Assembly (NCBI GenBank): GCA_963971285.1
Contig: OZ020257.1
Coordinates: 14,832,602-14,896,601 of the forward strand
Length of the DNA stretch: 64,000 nt
Direction: 5' to 3'
Source: Astropecten irregularis
Lineage: Eukaryota > Echinodermata > Asteroidea > Paxillosida > Astropectinidae
Shown: positions 34,413 to 47,600 of the stretch, in pieces
Position numbering within the stretch: the first letter of the stretch is position 1
Layout: each line of letters begins with the position of its first letter
Translations under genes and position numbers: made by a program
Notes under the pieces: generated by a model
Told to the model about the DNA's origin: nothing
The model's input: the letters and a program-made list of their open reading frames with translations, nothing else
Databases searched by the model: none

Positions 34413-35600
34413 TTACACGCAGTTGAGAGTACGGACGTTATCCAGCTGCTGCTTGATCCTGGTCTTGAGTGGGACAATGTAGGCACCAGCCAGGTCCACA
34501 GTCTCAACCGTCTTCTGTCTCAACTGCTCGATGCTCACCTTATCCATCGACGTCATGATAATGACACGATCACCTACGGGTGGAATAAAAAAAAGAGAAA
34601 AGGATTCAACAATTGTAAGAGAGTGGGAAATTAGGATTGATGATTGTTGACTCCGGGAAAACCCTACACGCAGTAAATTGAACAAAGAAATATTTATGGA
34701 ATTCTGGGTGAAAAAACGAATAAGCCGTTTGACAACACGCTACCTATCATAAATGTTCTCAAACGTACTGATAAAGTATAAGCAAGTAACCCTTCCATAC
34801 TTGAAAGGGATTTTGATCGTCTCCGCACACAAATGAATGAACAGTTTTTGGTGCAGATAATAGCTTGTCTGTCTAAGAACACAAAATTGTATCAGTTCGC
34901 CTCCAGGAAGCTCATTCTTCTGGCTCATCTCCATATTCATGATGTCTTTGGATTTGGGAGACAATTTCATCAGCACTGAACCACAGCGTAACTGACCATA
35001 AGTGATCTCATCACAGGTGCAGCGACTGTCCATGAGTGGGTCGATGTAGCGAGTATCTCTTATTCTATTCCCAGTCTGACTCAGCTCCAGGAGAATACGC
35101 AGCATCCCGTCAGGTCGAACCTTCACCCCGAACACTGTGCGAGAAAGAGGGTTATTAATAACCAAAGTAAAAAAAAAAGAGCTGACGGTGAAATCCTGCA
35201 GACTTTACCGTAATCAAGTTTTCGTTGCTGGCCTACCGAAGCTTTTTTTATTTTATCAAGCTTGTGTGCGAATGCAGTACCAGTACACACAACTTTGTCA
35301 AGTCAACCCACATAATTATGAAAATTGATGTCATTGAAAAGTGAAGAACGAAAAATTTACTGGCCGAGCGGGATTCGAACCTGCGACCTCCAGAACACCG
35401 TACCGGCGCTCTTACTAACAGAGCTATCCAGTTGGTGATTTTTTGTTTCTGAGCAATCATTCTATTACTGAAACATATCGGGGCAAATTTAAGTCTGACT
35501 TGTCCCTCTATTCATAACTTGTCTCTTCACTTACCATAGTCAGAGGCGCAGAAATACTCCTCAAAACCATCTGGAAGGTCATCACTGCAAACTGGACAAG
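34413..35600 (-). other. Thioester protein: C345C/NTR-type domain
   Basis: Exons 35535-35600, 34997-35134 and 34413-34573. CPVC and FCASDYVFGVKV open the domain, CTCDEITYGDRVIIM is the central Cys-x-Cys block, and a final Cys lies two residues before the stop. This is the NTR pattern found at the end of C3, C4 and C5. Exon 34997-35134 uses a GTCAGT donor, chosen because it alone restores frame and the motif. Confidence 0.8.
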
Positions 35601-38600
35601 CTGGAGGGCATAGATAGAACCAGATTAATCTGATCACTGACCTGTTTGACCAGGGCCAACACCCAACCAACCCACAAACAAATTGACCGTTCAACTAGCC
35701 CACAAATCAACAAGTCAACAAACAATCAAGTCACCAACTTAGAAGTAAACAAGTCAACCAACCAACAAGTCAACAAACCCACAAATCAACAAGTCAACCA
35801 AAAAACAGGCTGATTCGACCACTACAATCCTTTCCCCGTGATAGCACGGCAAAACACATCTGTATTAAAAGGCAATCCTTACCAAAACAGTTGCCCTCAC
35901 TATCTTCCTGGTAAGTATCCAGGCAGTTGCAATCGTAGGTTCCGGGCAGATTGGAGCAAACCTTGTTGGGACTAAGGCAGACATTCTCAGTCAGACACTC
36001 ATCCACATCTACATATTATAAGAGAAACATCCAAATAAAACATGACATCCGTGATAAATGGCCTTCCGTTAAAAAGAACTACAGAGCAACGCAAAGAGTA
36101 GATCAGAGTGTTGCAATAATGTGGAGCTCCAAACACAGATTTATGGGAATGGCCAGGCATAATTAGTATTCAATTTAGGGTTGGCTACTGTCACAATCCT
36201 TAAATCTTGTGCCATGAATTCCCTTTATAAACTGGCTCAGCCTCAGTTTGCATTTTAAGCCGGAGTTTTCGTTTGTGGCGAGGCAGTCTGCGCCTCATCT
36301 TCTCTTGTTTTGATTAAATCTGGACTGGATTTCCAGTTGAATGACATTGTTGTCGATCCACCAGAAATCTGTAAAACGAAAGTTTTGTACAAACTTGAAT
36401 CCTGAATTAAGGAAAAATTTGAATTGTTTTAGGCCTAGGCTATACGCCATGCTTCTGCCGTGCCGAACTCAAATAATTGTACATTTTCAAGTTTGGCACG
36501 ACAATAGCTCGGCATTTAGCATCAATTTGGCTTAGCAAATTGAGTTCAGCACGGCAAGCTCTTTGGCTAGACAGGGTCTGCCACGCTACCGGTATTCGGA
36601 GCGGTAGTGGCATGACACTAAAGTTTGGCATTTAGCACAACTGCCACGCTCTACCGGCTGTGCTGTTGCTGTTAAGTTCAGCATGACAGCAGCACGGCAT
36701 ATAGTCTTGGCCTTAAGAGTTTGATTTTCCCAATGATTCTAGGTCGGGTGGAAAGGAGGTTACTTACCTTTACATGTTCCTTCCATGAACTCATATCCAG
36801 AATCACAATCACACCGATAGGACAATGACTGTGTATTATCATCCACGCATGTACCATCACCACACACATCTGGGAACAGAGTGCAGTAAGTATCTGTGCA
36901 CACAGGAAAAAAACTATTTAATCCAGAGGAAGTTCCAAATGGGCAAGCGACACTTATAACTAATCAAATAGACAATATGTCAACTCGACAAGGACGTTTA
37001 ATAATTTTGGAAACAAAAAATATAAATTGAACAACCCTCCATCCATTGACATTATCCAGTTCAATGAAGCTTTTTGCTAAAGTCCGTTACAAAACAAAAT
37101 TTTTCCTGGGTTTTGAAAAAATAAACCAATTCATCATATACGGATTGCTTGTTTAAATCGGAATGGAATACCCAACTTACTAACTTTTTCTTTTATTAAG
37201 GAAGGGGGGGGGGGGGGGGGTAAAGGAGTTGCTCAATAATTATCTTTATCACACTTTACATAAAATATTTACCTAAAATTATTTCTGTGACATTCATCAG
37301 TTTTTGGGTTACAGTTGTGGTTGGTGGCAAAGTTGTGACAGCTGTAAAGTAAACAAAGATATGAATAATACCGGTATTGAGCCTGATCACTATTAGTTAC
37401 ACATAGTTCACAGAATAATAATAGCTCTCATGTTATATTCTCATTCTTTGTCTTTTTTTAGGGGTTCCTCTCCCCGGGACTTACCGACACACATTCCTTT
37501 CTCGTCAACGAATCCGTTATCGCAGAGACATCGATGGAACGAGGGCTGGCTCTCGTCGTCAATGCAGATGCCATTGCCACAGATGCTTGGGTATATCAAG
37601 CAGAACGGATCTGCGAGGCCAACCAAAATAGAAATTCACAGCAAATGTCACAAGATGAAACCAGCCGTCATTCCTGGCTATGGCTGGGTTTCGACTAAAG
37701 TGAAAAGTTTACATGCAGTTATATTTTGTGAAGATTTCAACAATTGGCAAGGACTGTGTTGCCTCAAACAATTAATGACGTCATTTCATATCCATCTTTG
37801 TTTGCTGTTTCATGCGTGCTCTATATTGCTACCCATCAGTAACAAAGGAAATGAAAAGAAAAGGATTTTAACCAACAATGTAAATGTCGTCAACAGAGAT
37901 CGATTGGGCGAATCAAATAATTTCCTCATTTTGAATAACCCAGAGGCACATGTGGATCAAGGATACATTTTATTGTGCGAAAGGTATTTCGGAAAGTCTC
38001 CAAAATGAGAACAGTTTTAATGTTTCTTTTACGGGATGACATCATAGCTTTGCTCCTCAATATGGAGATTCAGACTTGTGGATCGGTTTGTGGAAACACC
38101 ATGTAATAATCGTTCATACTTCCGCACTTCTATATCATTCTTGCAATTCAGACTTCCCAAACACAAACAAAAAGTGTTTGCTTTATATAATGAGGATTGT
38201 TACGTCAATGTTGATGCACGTGTACTTACCTGCCACTACCATTGGCTCTGTGGTGGTGGTGGGCACAGTAGTAGGCAGCACAGTAGGTGAAACTGCAAAT
38301 GAAGATGAAAACAGATGGAACAAAAATTCAAACCTTAGGTATGCCTTGGTCATTACCTTGGTATTAAACAGCTATCCACTTCTTGCATAGAACCTCCTAC
38401 ATAATCAACTTAAAGTAAACTGAGAGATAGTCTGGAACACTTTTTCAAAATCATAACTAACATTACAACTTCTATGGAAGGAGAACCAAGAACCAAGACC
38501 AACAGGCTGGATGCACAGACAGATAGATGGACTGACAGACAAAAGGGCACGACTGAAAGTCTGAAAGCATTAACCAGTTTGGTACAGTCAGGGAGTGTTA

Positions 38601-41600
38601 TATGTTTTCCCTTAATATTAGGTACTTCATCCCTGGGGTGGATAAATGAAACACGTGATCTAGACAGATTCATGTAATAGAAATGCACTTTCAAGATATT
38701 TGTTAAATTCCCATAACAAGACGCTTGAATTACGACATAAATGCACAGATCCTAATTTGACTCTTGCAAGGTTACTATCTTAACCAATTGCTCTAAGATG
38801 AATGCACAAAATTTGTTAAAAAACAACCATGCTATACAGATTTTTAAGCAAGTGGCTCACCTGACGGTACATCCGGTTTAGCAGTAGGTTCTACCTCTGG
38901 CTCGACTGGTGGTACATCTGGTTTAATAGTTGGATCTACCTCTGGCTCAACTGGTGGTACCTCTGGTTTAATAGTTGGTTCTACCTCTGGCTCAACTGGC
39001 GGTACCTCTGGTTTAATAGTTGGATCTACCTCTGGCTCAACTGGTGGTACATCTGGTTTAACAGTAGGTTCTACCTCTGGCTCAACTGGTAGTACCTCTG
39101 GTTTAATGGTGGGGTCTACTTGTACTTCTGGCTCAACTGGTAGTACCTCTGGTTTAATGGTGGGGTCTACCTCTGGCTCAACTGGTGGTACCTCTGGTTT
39201 AACAGTAGGTTCTACTTCTGGCTCAACTGGTGGTACCTCTGGTTTAATAGTTGGATCTACCTCTGGCTCAACTGGTGGTACATCTGGTTTAACAGTAGGT
39301 TCTACCTCTGGCTCAACTGGTAGTACCTCTGGTTTAATGGTGGGGTCTACCTCTGGCTCAACTGGTAGTACCTCTGGTTTAATAGTTGGTTCTACTTCTG
39401 GCTCAACTGGCGGTACCTCTGGTTTAATAGTTGGATCTACCTCTGGCTCAACTGGTGGTACATCTGGTTTAACAGTAGGTTCTACCTCTGGCTCAACTGG
39501 TAGTACCTCTGGTTTAATGGTGGGGTCTACTTGTACTTCTGGCTCAACTGGTAGTACCTCTGGTTTAATGGTGGGGTCTACCTCTGGCTCAACTGGTGGT
39601 ACCTCTGGTTTAACAGTAGGTTCTACTTCTGGCTCAACTGGTGGTACCTCTGGTTTAATAGTTGGATCTACCTCTGGCTCAACTGGTGGTACATCTGGTT
39701 TAATAGTTGGATCTACCTCTGGCTCAACTGGTGGTACATCTGGTTTAATAGTTGGATCTACCTCTGGCTCAACTGGTGGTACATCTGGTTTAATAGTTGG
39801 ATCTACCTCTGGCTCAACTGGTGGTACCTCTGGTTTAATAGTTGGATCTACCTCTGGCTCAACTGGTGGTACCTCTGGTTTAACAGTGGGGTCTACTTCT
39901 GGCTCAACTGGTGGTACCTCTGGTTTAATAGTTGGATCTACCTCTGGCTCAACTGGTGGTACATCTGGTTTAATAGTGGGGTCTACTTCTGGCTCAACTG
40001 GTAGTACCTCTGGTTTAATGGTGGGGTCTACTTGTACTTCTGGCTCAACTGGTGGTACCTCTGGTTTAATGGTGGGATCTATTTCTGGCTCAACTGGTGA
40101 TACCTCTGGTTTAATGGTGGGATCTATTTCTGGCTCAACTGGCGGTACATCTGGTTTTGCAGAGGGATCTACTTCTGGCTCAACAACTGGCTTAGCGGAT
40201 GGATCAACTTCTGGCTCAACTGGGGGCTTATCTGGTTTAGCTGATGGATCAACTTCTGGCTCAACTGGGGGCTTATCTGGTTTGGCAGTTGGATCAACTT
40301 CTGGCTCAACAGGTGGCTTATCTGGTTTGGCAGACGGATCAACTTCTGGCTCAACAGGTGGCTTATCTGGTTTGGCAGTTGGATCAACTTCTGGCTCAAC
40401 TGGTGGCTTATCTGGTTTGGCAGTTGGATCAACTTCTGGCTCAACAGGTGGCTTATCTGGTTTGGCAGACGGATCAACTTCTGGCTCAACAGGTGGCTTA
40501 TCTGGTTTGGCAGACGTGTCAACTTCTGGCTCAACAGGTGGCATATCTGGTTTAGCTGATGGATCAACTTCTGGCTCAAAAGGTGGCTTATCTGGTTTAG
40601 CTGATGGATCAACTTCTGGCTCAACAGGTGGCTTATCTGGTTTAGCTGATGGATCAACTTCTGGCTCAACTGGTGGCTTATCTGGTTTGGCAGATGGATC
40701 AACTTCTGGCTCAACAGGTGGCTTATCTGGTTTGGCAGACGGATCAACTTCTGGCTCAACAGGTGGCTTATCTGGTTTAGCTGATGGATCAACTTCTGGC
40801 TCAACTGGTGGCTTATCTGGTTTGGCAGATGGATCAACTTCTGGCTCAACTGGCGGCTTATCTGGTTTGGCAGATGGATCAACTTCTGGCTCAACAGGTG
40901 GCTTATCTGGTTTAGCTGATGGATCAATTTCTGGCTCAACTGGGGGCTTATCTGGTTTGTCAGAGGGATCGACCTCTGGCTTTACCGGTGGCTTGTCTGT
41001 TTTAAAGGATGGATCAACTTCTGGCTCAACTGGTGGCTTATCTGGTTTAACAGTGGGGTCTACTTCTGGCTCAACTGGTGGTACCTCTGGTTGAATAGTG
41101 GGATCTACTTCTGGCTCAACTGGCGGTACATCCGGTTTAGCAGTGGGGTCTACTTCTGGCTCAACTGGTGGTACATCTGGTTTAATAGTGGGGTCTATAG
41201 CTACCTCTGGCTCAACTGGGGGCATGTCTGGTTGAGCAGATGGCACAACTGCCGGCTCCTCACACACAAATTCCAGCGAATCCGATATTGCCAAGTCTGT
41301 TTACAAACAAACAAAACAAACAAACAAAAATTAAGACAATCTGACAACTGTTTCTTATTTTCAGACTGATGGAAAAAGGGGACCATGCCACTTCCCAATC
41401 TTCTGTCAAAGGTTTTGTTCTTACAGGAGAGGAGAATGTTAGTTTAAACCTGTCTGCTCACCTTTCTCATAGTAGTCGTACATGTTTAGCGTGCCTGGCT
41501 TTGCATTCTTCACATCAAATTCTTTAGTTGCGATGAAGTCCCAGCAAACAGGGGTCGTGTCAAGGCCCTGTGCAAATAAAAAATTAATTGATAAACCCAG

Positions 41601-44600
41601 GAATGAAAATATTGAAGTATTCACTAACACTGACACATTTTTGGTTAAGGTACCAAACTTTATGAAGCACTATATGAAGCACCGAGTGAGTTACTACGCT
41701 GTATTAAATCTGTATTTAATAATACAATTGATAACTTCAGTCGTTTAAGGTTTGAGTTTACTCTCTAAATGCAAAAGAGTTAAAAGCCACTCTTTGAAGA
41801 GTCATATGAGGGACAACTCTTTTTCAAGTTGTCTTCCACTCTTTTAGAGTGATGTTTGCATCGTTTTGAGTGATTTTTCACTCTGGCCCAGAGTGAAAAC
41901 CACTCCAAAAGAGTGAAATATCCAGCACTCTTTTTCAAGAGCCATATGAAGGACAACTCGATTTTGAACGAGCGGTATTTTTCACTCTTTTGCATTTAGA
42001 GAGTACATTCAAAAGAGCAAAATGTTGTATATTTAATCGATGCAAACAAGGCTTGAATTATACCTGAATTTTGGTCTTTCTTCTCCATTTAAATTGTCCA
42101 GCACTCAAAACAATCAATGGTATAATTTTCGATGCCAAAATCGACTCACACGCTGCACTCAAACGGCACATTTTTATTTAATACCAAAAAGCAAAAAAAT
42201 CACTATTGATACACTTAATAATGATATTGTTGATCTTGTACAAGGTTTCTCCTGATAACTTATTAACTTTCAAGCCATTTTTCCCTGTAGTAACTTACTT
42301 TTCTTTTCTTTTTTTACCACTACTAATGGCTTTAAAAGAAGTTAATAAGTTTTTTTTTTAAATGTGGATCGGTTTGTGAGAACACCATGTAAGAATCATT
42401 CATACTTTCGCACTTCTATTTCGTTTGCACTTCTCGCAATTAAGGTCTCAACGTTTCGACTAGTATGCTTTGTCCTCATCTGGAGGCGATAAAAAAATAA
42501 CAATCACTGTGCTAATTAAATGCTTCGATGAAGAGCGCCCTCACCTGATCTAGGTAGAAGCTGATGAGTTTGCCATCCGTATCAACGCGTTTTAATTTAC
42601 TGTCCAATGCCTGTGCTTTGAGCTGGTTAATAGATTCTGCATCAGGAGTGAAACCGGTCGTAAGCTTGACCTGTGCGAGTACCATGTTAGATCCGCCTGG
42701 CCCTGTATAACTGCAACAAACAAAAGACACAAATCAAAAACAAATGCTGCATTTGCACATTAACGCATCACAAACAGTAATATGCCGAGACTTGGAATTA
42801 ATTTCACATCCGAAACAATTTGGTGTATACTGTTTTATGGTTCTACACTAAATGCTGACGTAATTGTGTGGACCAAGTTCTTTGTGAAGCATCTGTTAGT
42901 CCCCATGAAAACTTTAATAAACATGGAAGTTGGAAAGCTACACTTCCAGCCCATACCACTTGGGCAAACTGTTGGAATTCAGGTGACCTTGCTGGATAGA
43001 ACTAAGTAAGGCTTGCGGAGTGACCATGTATTACACTCTTTTTCAGAAGGTGTGTGGTTCCTGGGGTCGATTTCACCAAACTCTTCGTAGCTTACTCTCA
43101 ATCGTAGGACTTTTGATGCATCAAAACCCTATGTGGGATAGGCCCACTACGATGGGATATCCTTCGTAACTCAATTTACGATCGATCGCAGGGCTTCATG
43201 AAATCCACCCCTGAGAAGGACAGGTGAGAGAGAATATCTTGACGTTTCTGCCAGTGTGCTCTGGCTGTCTTCAGGAGAGTGAGAGACCTTACTGGCTTTG
43301 ACAGTAATACACCCACCTGGCACAGAGATTGGTCAAGAATCGGTCGCACTTCTCGTCCAGATTCTTGGACTTCTTGGTGAGGGCAAAGGGCGCCACCGGT
43401 GGAGTCAGAGGCTGCAGGTTGTAGTACACTGTGAACTGGAAACACACAGAAAGAACGTAGATAGTAGAATTAGAGTCCAGCCACGCCAACTCAGGTGAGG
43501 AGAATTTTAACAATGATAATGGAGAGTACCGGTAATCTAGTATTGTACAGCAGGATTCGGGATGCATATCCAGGGCTTCTAAAAAAAGCTTTCAAAGACC
43601 TTCCGAATACATATCAATCTATAAATTGCAAAGCAGAGGTGTGATGTCACAACTGTAGTTACAATAGTGATACTGACAAATCAACCAAAATGTCAGTTAT
43701 AACACAATGACTGAATTTTCACATGATGAGTAGGCCTAATGATGAGCCTCTCTTGGGATGTGACCCAATATTTTCAAACAGGCAGGAAAAGGTGGGAGGG
43801 TTATTTAAGAGACATACTTCGAAAAGGCTTTAAATGATGCATGAGTTACAACAATGCATATGAAAACAGCAGTCTTGGAGGATGTTCTTCTCTTAAAAAA
43901 AAAAAAAAAATTCAAACTGACAACATCCTGGCGATGCTGAAAGGAGTTTTAGTGGTGGGAGAGAGAGAGCCAGCTAGCCACCTACCTGAAGCAGTCCACA
44001 TCCAGACCCTCTGGCCCTGATTGTGTAGGTGGTGGGTACATTCAGGTCAGACTCTTGCACGACAAGCTTGTTCTTCTCCAAGAGCTCAAACTGACGGACC
44101 TTGCGGCCTCGCTCCATCAGCTCCACGCGCATCTTGATGGGTTCCTTGCTCAGGGTACCGGCGTAGGCAGCCAGTGCCTGCAGGCCGACCACAGTGTCCT
44201 GCAAAAACAAGGAGGAAAGGATTCTTATCCTGAGTCTTCAAAGTCTTGAATTAGGAGTTTGCAAATTGTTTAAGACTCCCCGGTTGAAAGTAAGCCTCTT
44301 GGAAGGGCTGATCTTAGACAGAGAGATCCTAGAAACTTCTGCATCCGTTTACCTGAGTGGACTTGAATCCGCCGTTGCTGCTGCGCTGGCCGACCAGCCA
44401 TCTAGACAAGGGACTGCCAGCCAGTCTGGCCTCCTCGGGGCTCAGGTACTCAGTCAAGGCCAGCAGCACATAGGCAGTTGTCTCAATATTCTGGGCCATC
44501 TTGGAGTCGCGATAGTAGGTGTCAAACTCAGACGCGTCATCCCGGTTGCTGACCCAGTGCTTGGTGTTACCTGCGAGACAAATTATGACCACATGCCTTC

Positions 44601-47600
44601 TTAACTAAGTCTTTCCTTGAACGTGCTTATCCAAAAGCTGGGTTCATTATGAAACGTTTGAGACAGTGTGGATGAAAAAGACATAAATGAATTGATGGAG
44701 AGCAGCGGCAACTTGAAGCCCAAGATAATTATTCTGCTGCAGTCACATACTCTCTGTGACAAGACTTCTTCATCTAAAGAATTGGCTTCCTAAGTCCAAC
44801 TCTTACTACCATCAGCGTGTAGGGCACCCCTCCTCCATGTCCTATACCTCTGTACCTTCTCACTGCCAGAAATTACCAAGAGATGACGTGAATATACCTT
44901 CATTCACAGCCACAGACTCAAGGAAGTCCATCACATTCGATGCATCCGGATGGCCAGCCCGGACCATGGCGTAGGCAAGCTGAGCAGCGGCGTAGACATC
45001 CGACAGGGACTCGGCCTCAGATTCCAGGCACTCTAGAGCACCCTGGATGACTGGATCCTGGAATTAAGGACAAAGTTATCCGACGAACTTATTGACGGCG
45101 GCGTATCTAGGGAAAACGGCACCCAGGGCAAGTCCTAAAATTGAGCCCCAAATTCCAAATTCTGATTCCAAAAGAAAATCAGCCAATTTGAAATTGGAAT
45201 CTTTCTTTCCTTGTACATTGGATTAGATTTCCAATAACTTTTCTTCATTTTTTTTTGCCTTAGCATTTTTTGCACCCCCATAAAAAGTGGTGCCCAAGGC
45301 ACATGCCCACTTGCTGTATGTGGTTTATTAGCCTCATAAAAAAGAACCAGGCACATATAACGACAAGTAATATTTATCTCATATAACTGACAAACAGCTT
45401 TCAAGTCAGTTTCCAAAAATTTATGCACAGGCATGTCTTAGTACATTGGTGGTGAACAATGTACGTATCACACATAAATTGTTGTCTAACAGATATGACA
45501 AACCAAATTGATATGGAAAGATTCTTGGGCCCTATATTTTCTGAGACAAGTTGATGATTTCTTGATTTCTTGATTTCTTGAATGATTTTGACGGACTTAC
45601 CTCTGGCTCCATGCCGGCATCCAACAAGGCTGTCACAATGTAGGCAGTCAGCGTGATTTCATTGTTGACACCACCCTAACATGGGAGAGTCAGAAACCAA
45701 GAATTGCTCAGTCAAAAGCACAGAGAGTATATAGCCACATAAGTCTGATAATGATATTCTGAGGGGGTGTCTTAATGGTCTAAATAAGACGAGAAGTGGC
45801 ACCTGCTCCATGGTCAGGGGCCAATTTCATAGAGCTGCTTAAGCACAAAAAATTGCTTAAGCATGAAAAGTCTGCCTTGATCAAACAGGAATTACCAACC
45901 AAATTTGTATGTGATGTTTACTGCTTTTGACTTTTTGAATTTGCTGAGCGTAACATTCACAAAGAGTTTTGGGCTGGCATACTGATTCTATTTACCAAGG
46001 CTTTTTGTGCTTAAGCAAATTTTGGTGCTTATAATTATAAGCAACTCTATGATACTGGCCAAGTGCTGCAACTGATGCCCCACCCCAAGGTGTTGGGAAA
46101 CCAGTCTCCCACAACAAATCATGGCAAATGGTCAATGCTGTGGAAACCTACTCCACAGCAAGGAAACCTTGTACTTGAGGTTCTTGATTTTTCTACTTAC
46201 AGCCATTGCCTTGTGGCACAGGTTACCGACAGCAAGGAAGCATCCCTGTGGATTCTGCATTGACTTCAGCCAGTCAATGGTAATGTCCAGATCCTCCTGG
46301 TCAATGCTGATGAATGTGGAAGCCTGGCCGTAGGACTTCAGCACGTAGGCAGTCAACCACGTGCTGCCTGACTCATCGCTCTCGCCAAAAGCAGAATAGG
46401 AGCCGTCCTGTGGAATGGCAAAGAGATTCAAACATTCGGTTGAAAGACAAAGAATCTGGCTCTATCCACAAAAAAATGAAGCGCCTAATTCATGAAGGAA
46501 TGAAGAATCTGACTGATTATCAAACTCAATAACTGAGGAGGTGAGGAAAACAAATTGATTAAGAACTAGAACTAAAGAACTTTTACATTAGAACTTTGAC
46601 CTCAATCATTTGAGCTAACCAGCCCTATGATGGAATCCTCTGTTTTGTAAAGAATCTTTGCTTGGAGGGCCAATAAGATGAATCTCCCAACTGCCATACC
46701 AGTAATCTACCACTTGAGCTATCCAAGCTCAATGGTGGGGCTTTCCCATAGTCAGAGTCAAAGAGGTGCCAGTCAAACATCGTTATAAACCCACGAAATG
46801 CCTCTGAGACAGGGCATGTGTTCCTGTTTTACCTTGTGGCGATAGTTCAGCTCTCTCATGTAACCCTTCTTCATGTTGGACTCAGCCTTAAGCTTGATGT
46901 CATCCGTGAGCTGCCCGCTCTCGGTGAAGTACTTCATGACGACAATGTTGGGCACAAAGCCCAGCATGTTCTGCTCCCCACAGCCCGTGGGAATCCGCAG
47001 GAGGCTGTCCAAGTTGCTCAGAGTCTGCCCCATCATATCACCTACGACAACAACAAGAACAACAAAGTTGGGATGGAGACAGAACTTCCTAAACTGTAGA
47101 ATCCTGGCATCATTGAACAAGACGCTGGGTGTCATAAAATTCTGTCGACTTACTCCCACTAAAATCTCCTGAAATGTCTTAGGTTTCAAGACAGAGAACA
47201 ATAGAATCCCTAATGATTGTTTCAATGAGCGTAACAACACTTTAATTAACAATCATCACTTAATAGAGTTCTTACACAAGTGGTGTCACAACGCTTTACA
47301 CCATTATCATCCCTGGTCATCTGGCCCATTAACATTCCTGAAACAAACTCAGCTCCCTGGGCTAATCAAGTACTCAAAGCCATCTCTACCCTCACAGGTA
47401 CCCATTTACAACTCGGCGAAGAGGAGCAATATGCACAAAGCGTCTTGCCCAAGGACGCAAGCACTATTAGCCCATGGCTGGATTCGAACCCACGATCTGT
47501 AGATTGACCACAAAATCTTGAGTACGACACGTCAGACCACTAGGCCACATAACTTCACAAGATTGAATGCATATTTACCCCCAAACAAGGCTAAAGACAC

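Larger units (their letters stand above)
41297..43435 (-). other. Thioester protein: receptor-binding (MG8) domain exons
   Basis: Exons 43317-43435, 42545-42710 and 41462-41567, with the last strand in the next exon (from 41296). SYTGPGGSNMVLAQVKLTTGF and LNMYDYYEKGDLAIS align with the alpha-2-macroglobulin receptor-binding domain through its final cysteine (FVCEE). Confidence 0.88.

Noticed and set aside
37430-38008. 192-codon plus-strand frame
   Set aside because: Runs antisense through EGF exon 37485-37610 and intron. No family features, no splice or promoter context.
40169-40939. 256-codon minus-strand frame, Gln/Leu/Ser-rich
   Set aside because: Shifted frame of the same repeat, not linked to any splice site.
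39106-41094. 662-codon open frame on the plus strand (Gly/Ser/Thr-rich)
   Set aside because: Antisense of the 45-bp coding repeat. It is open only because the unit is a multiple of three and lacks stop words. The minus frame fits the exon phases and the receptor-binding strand.
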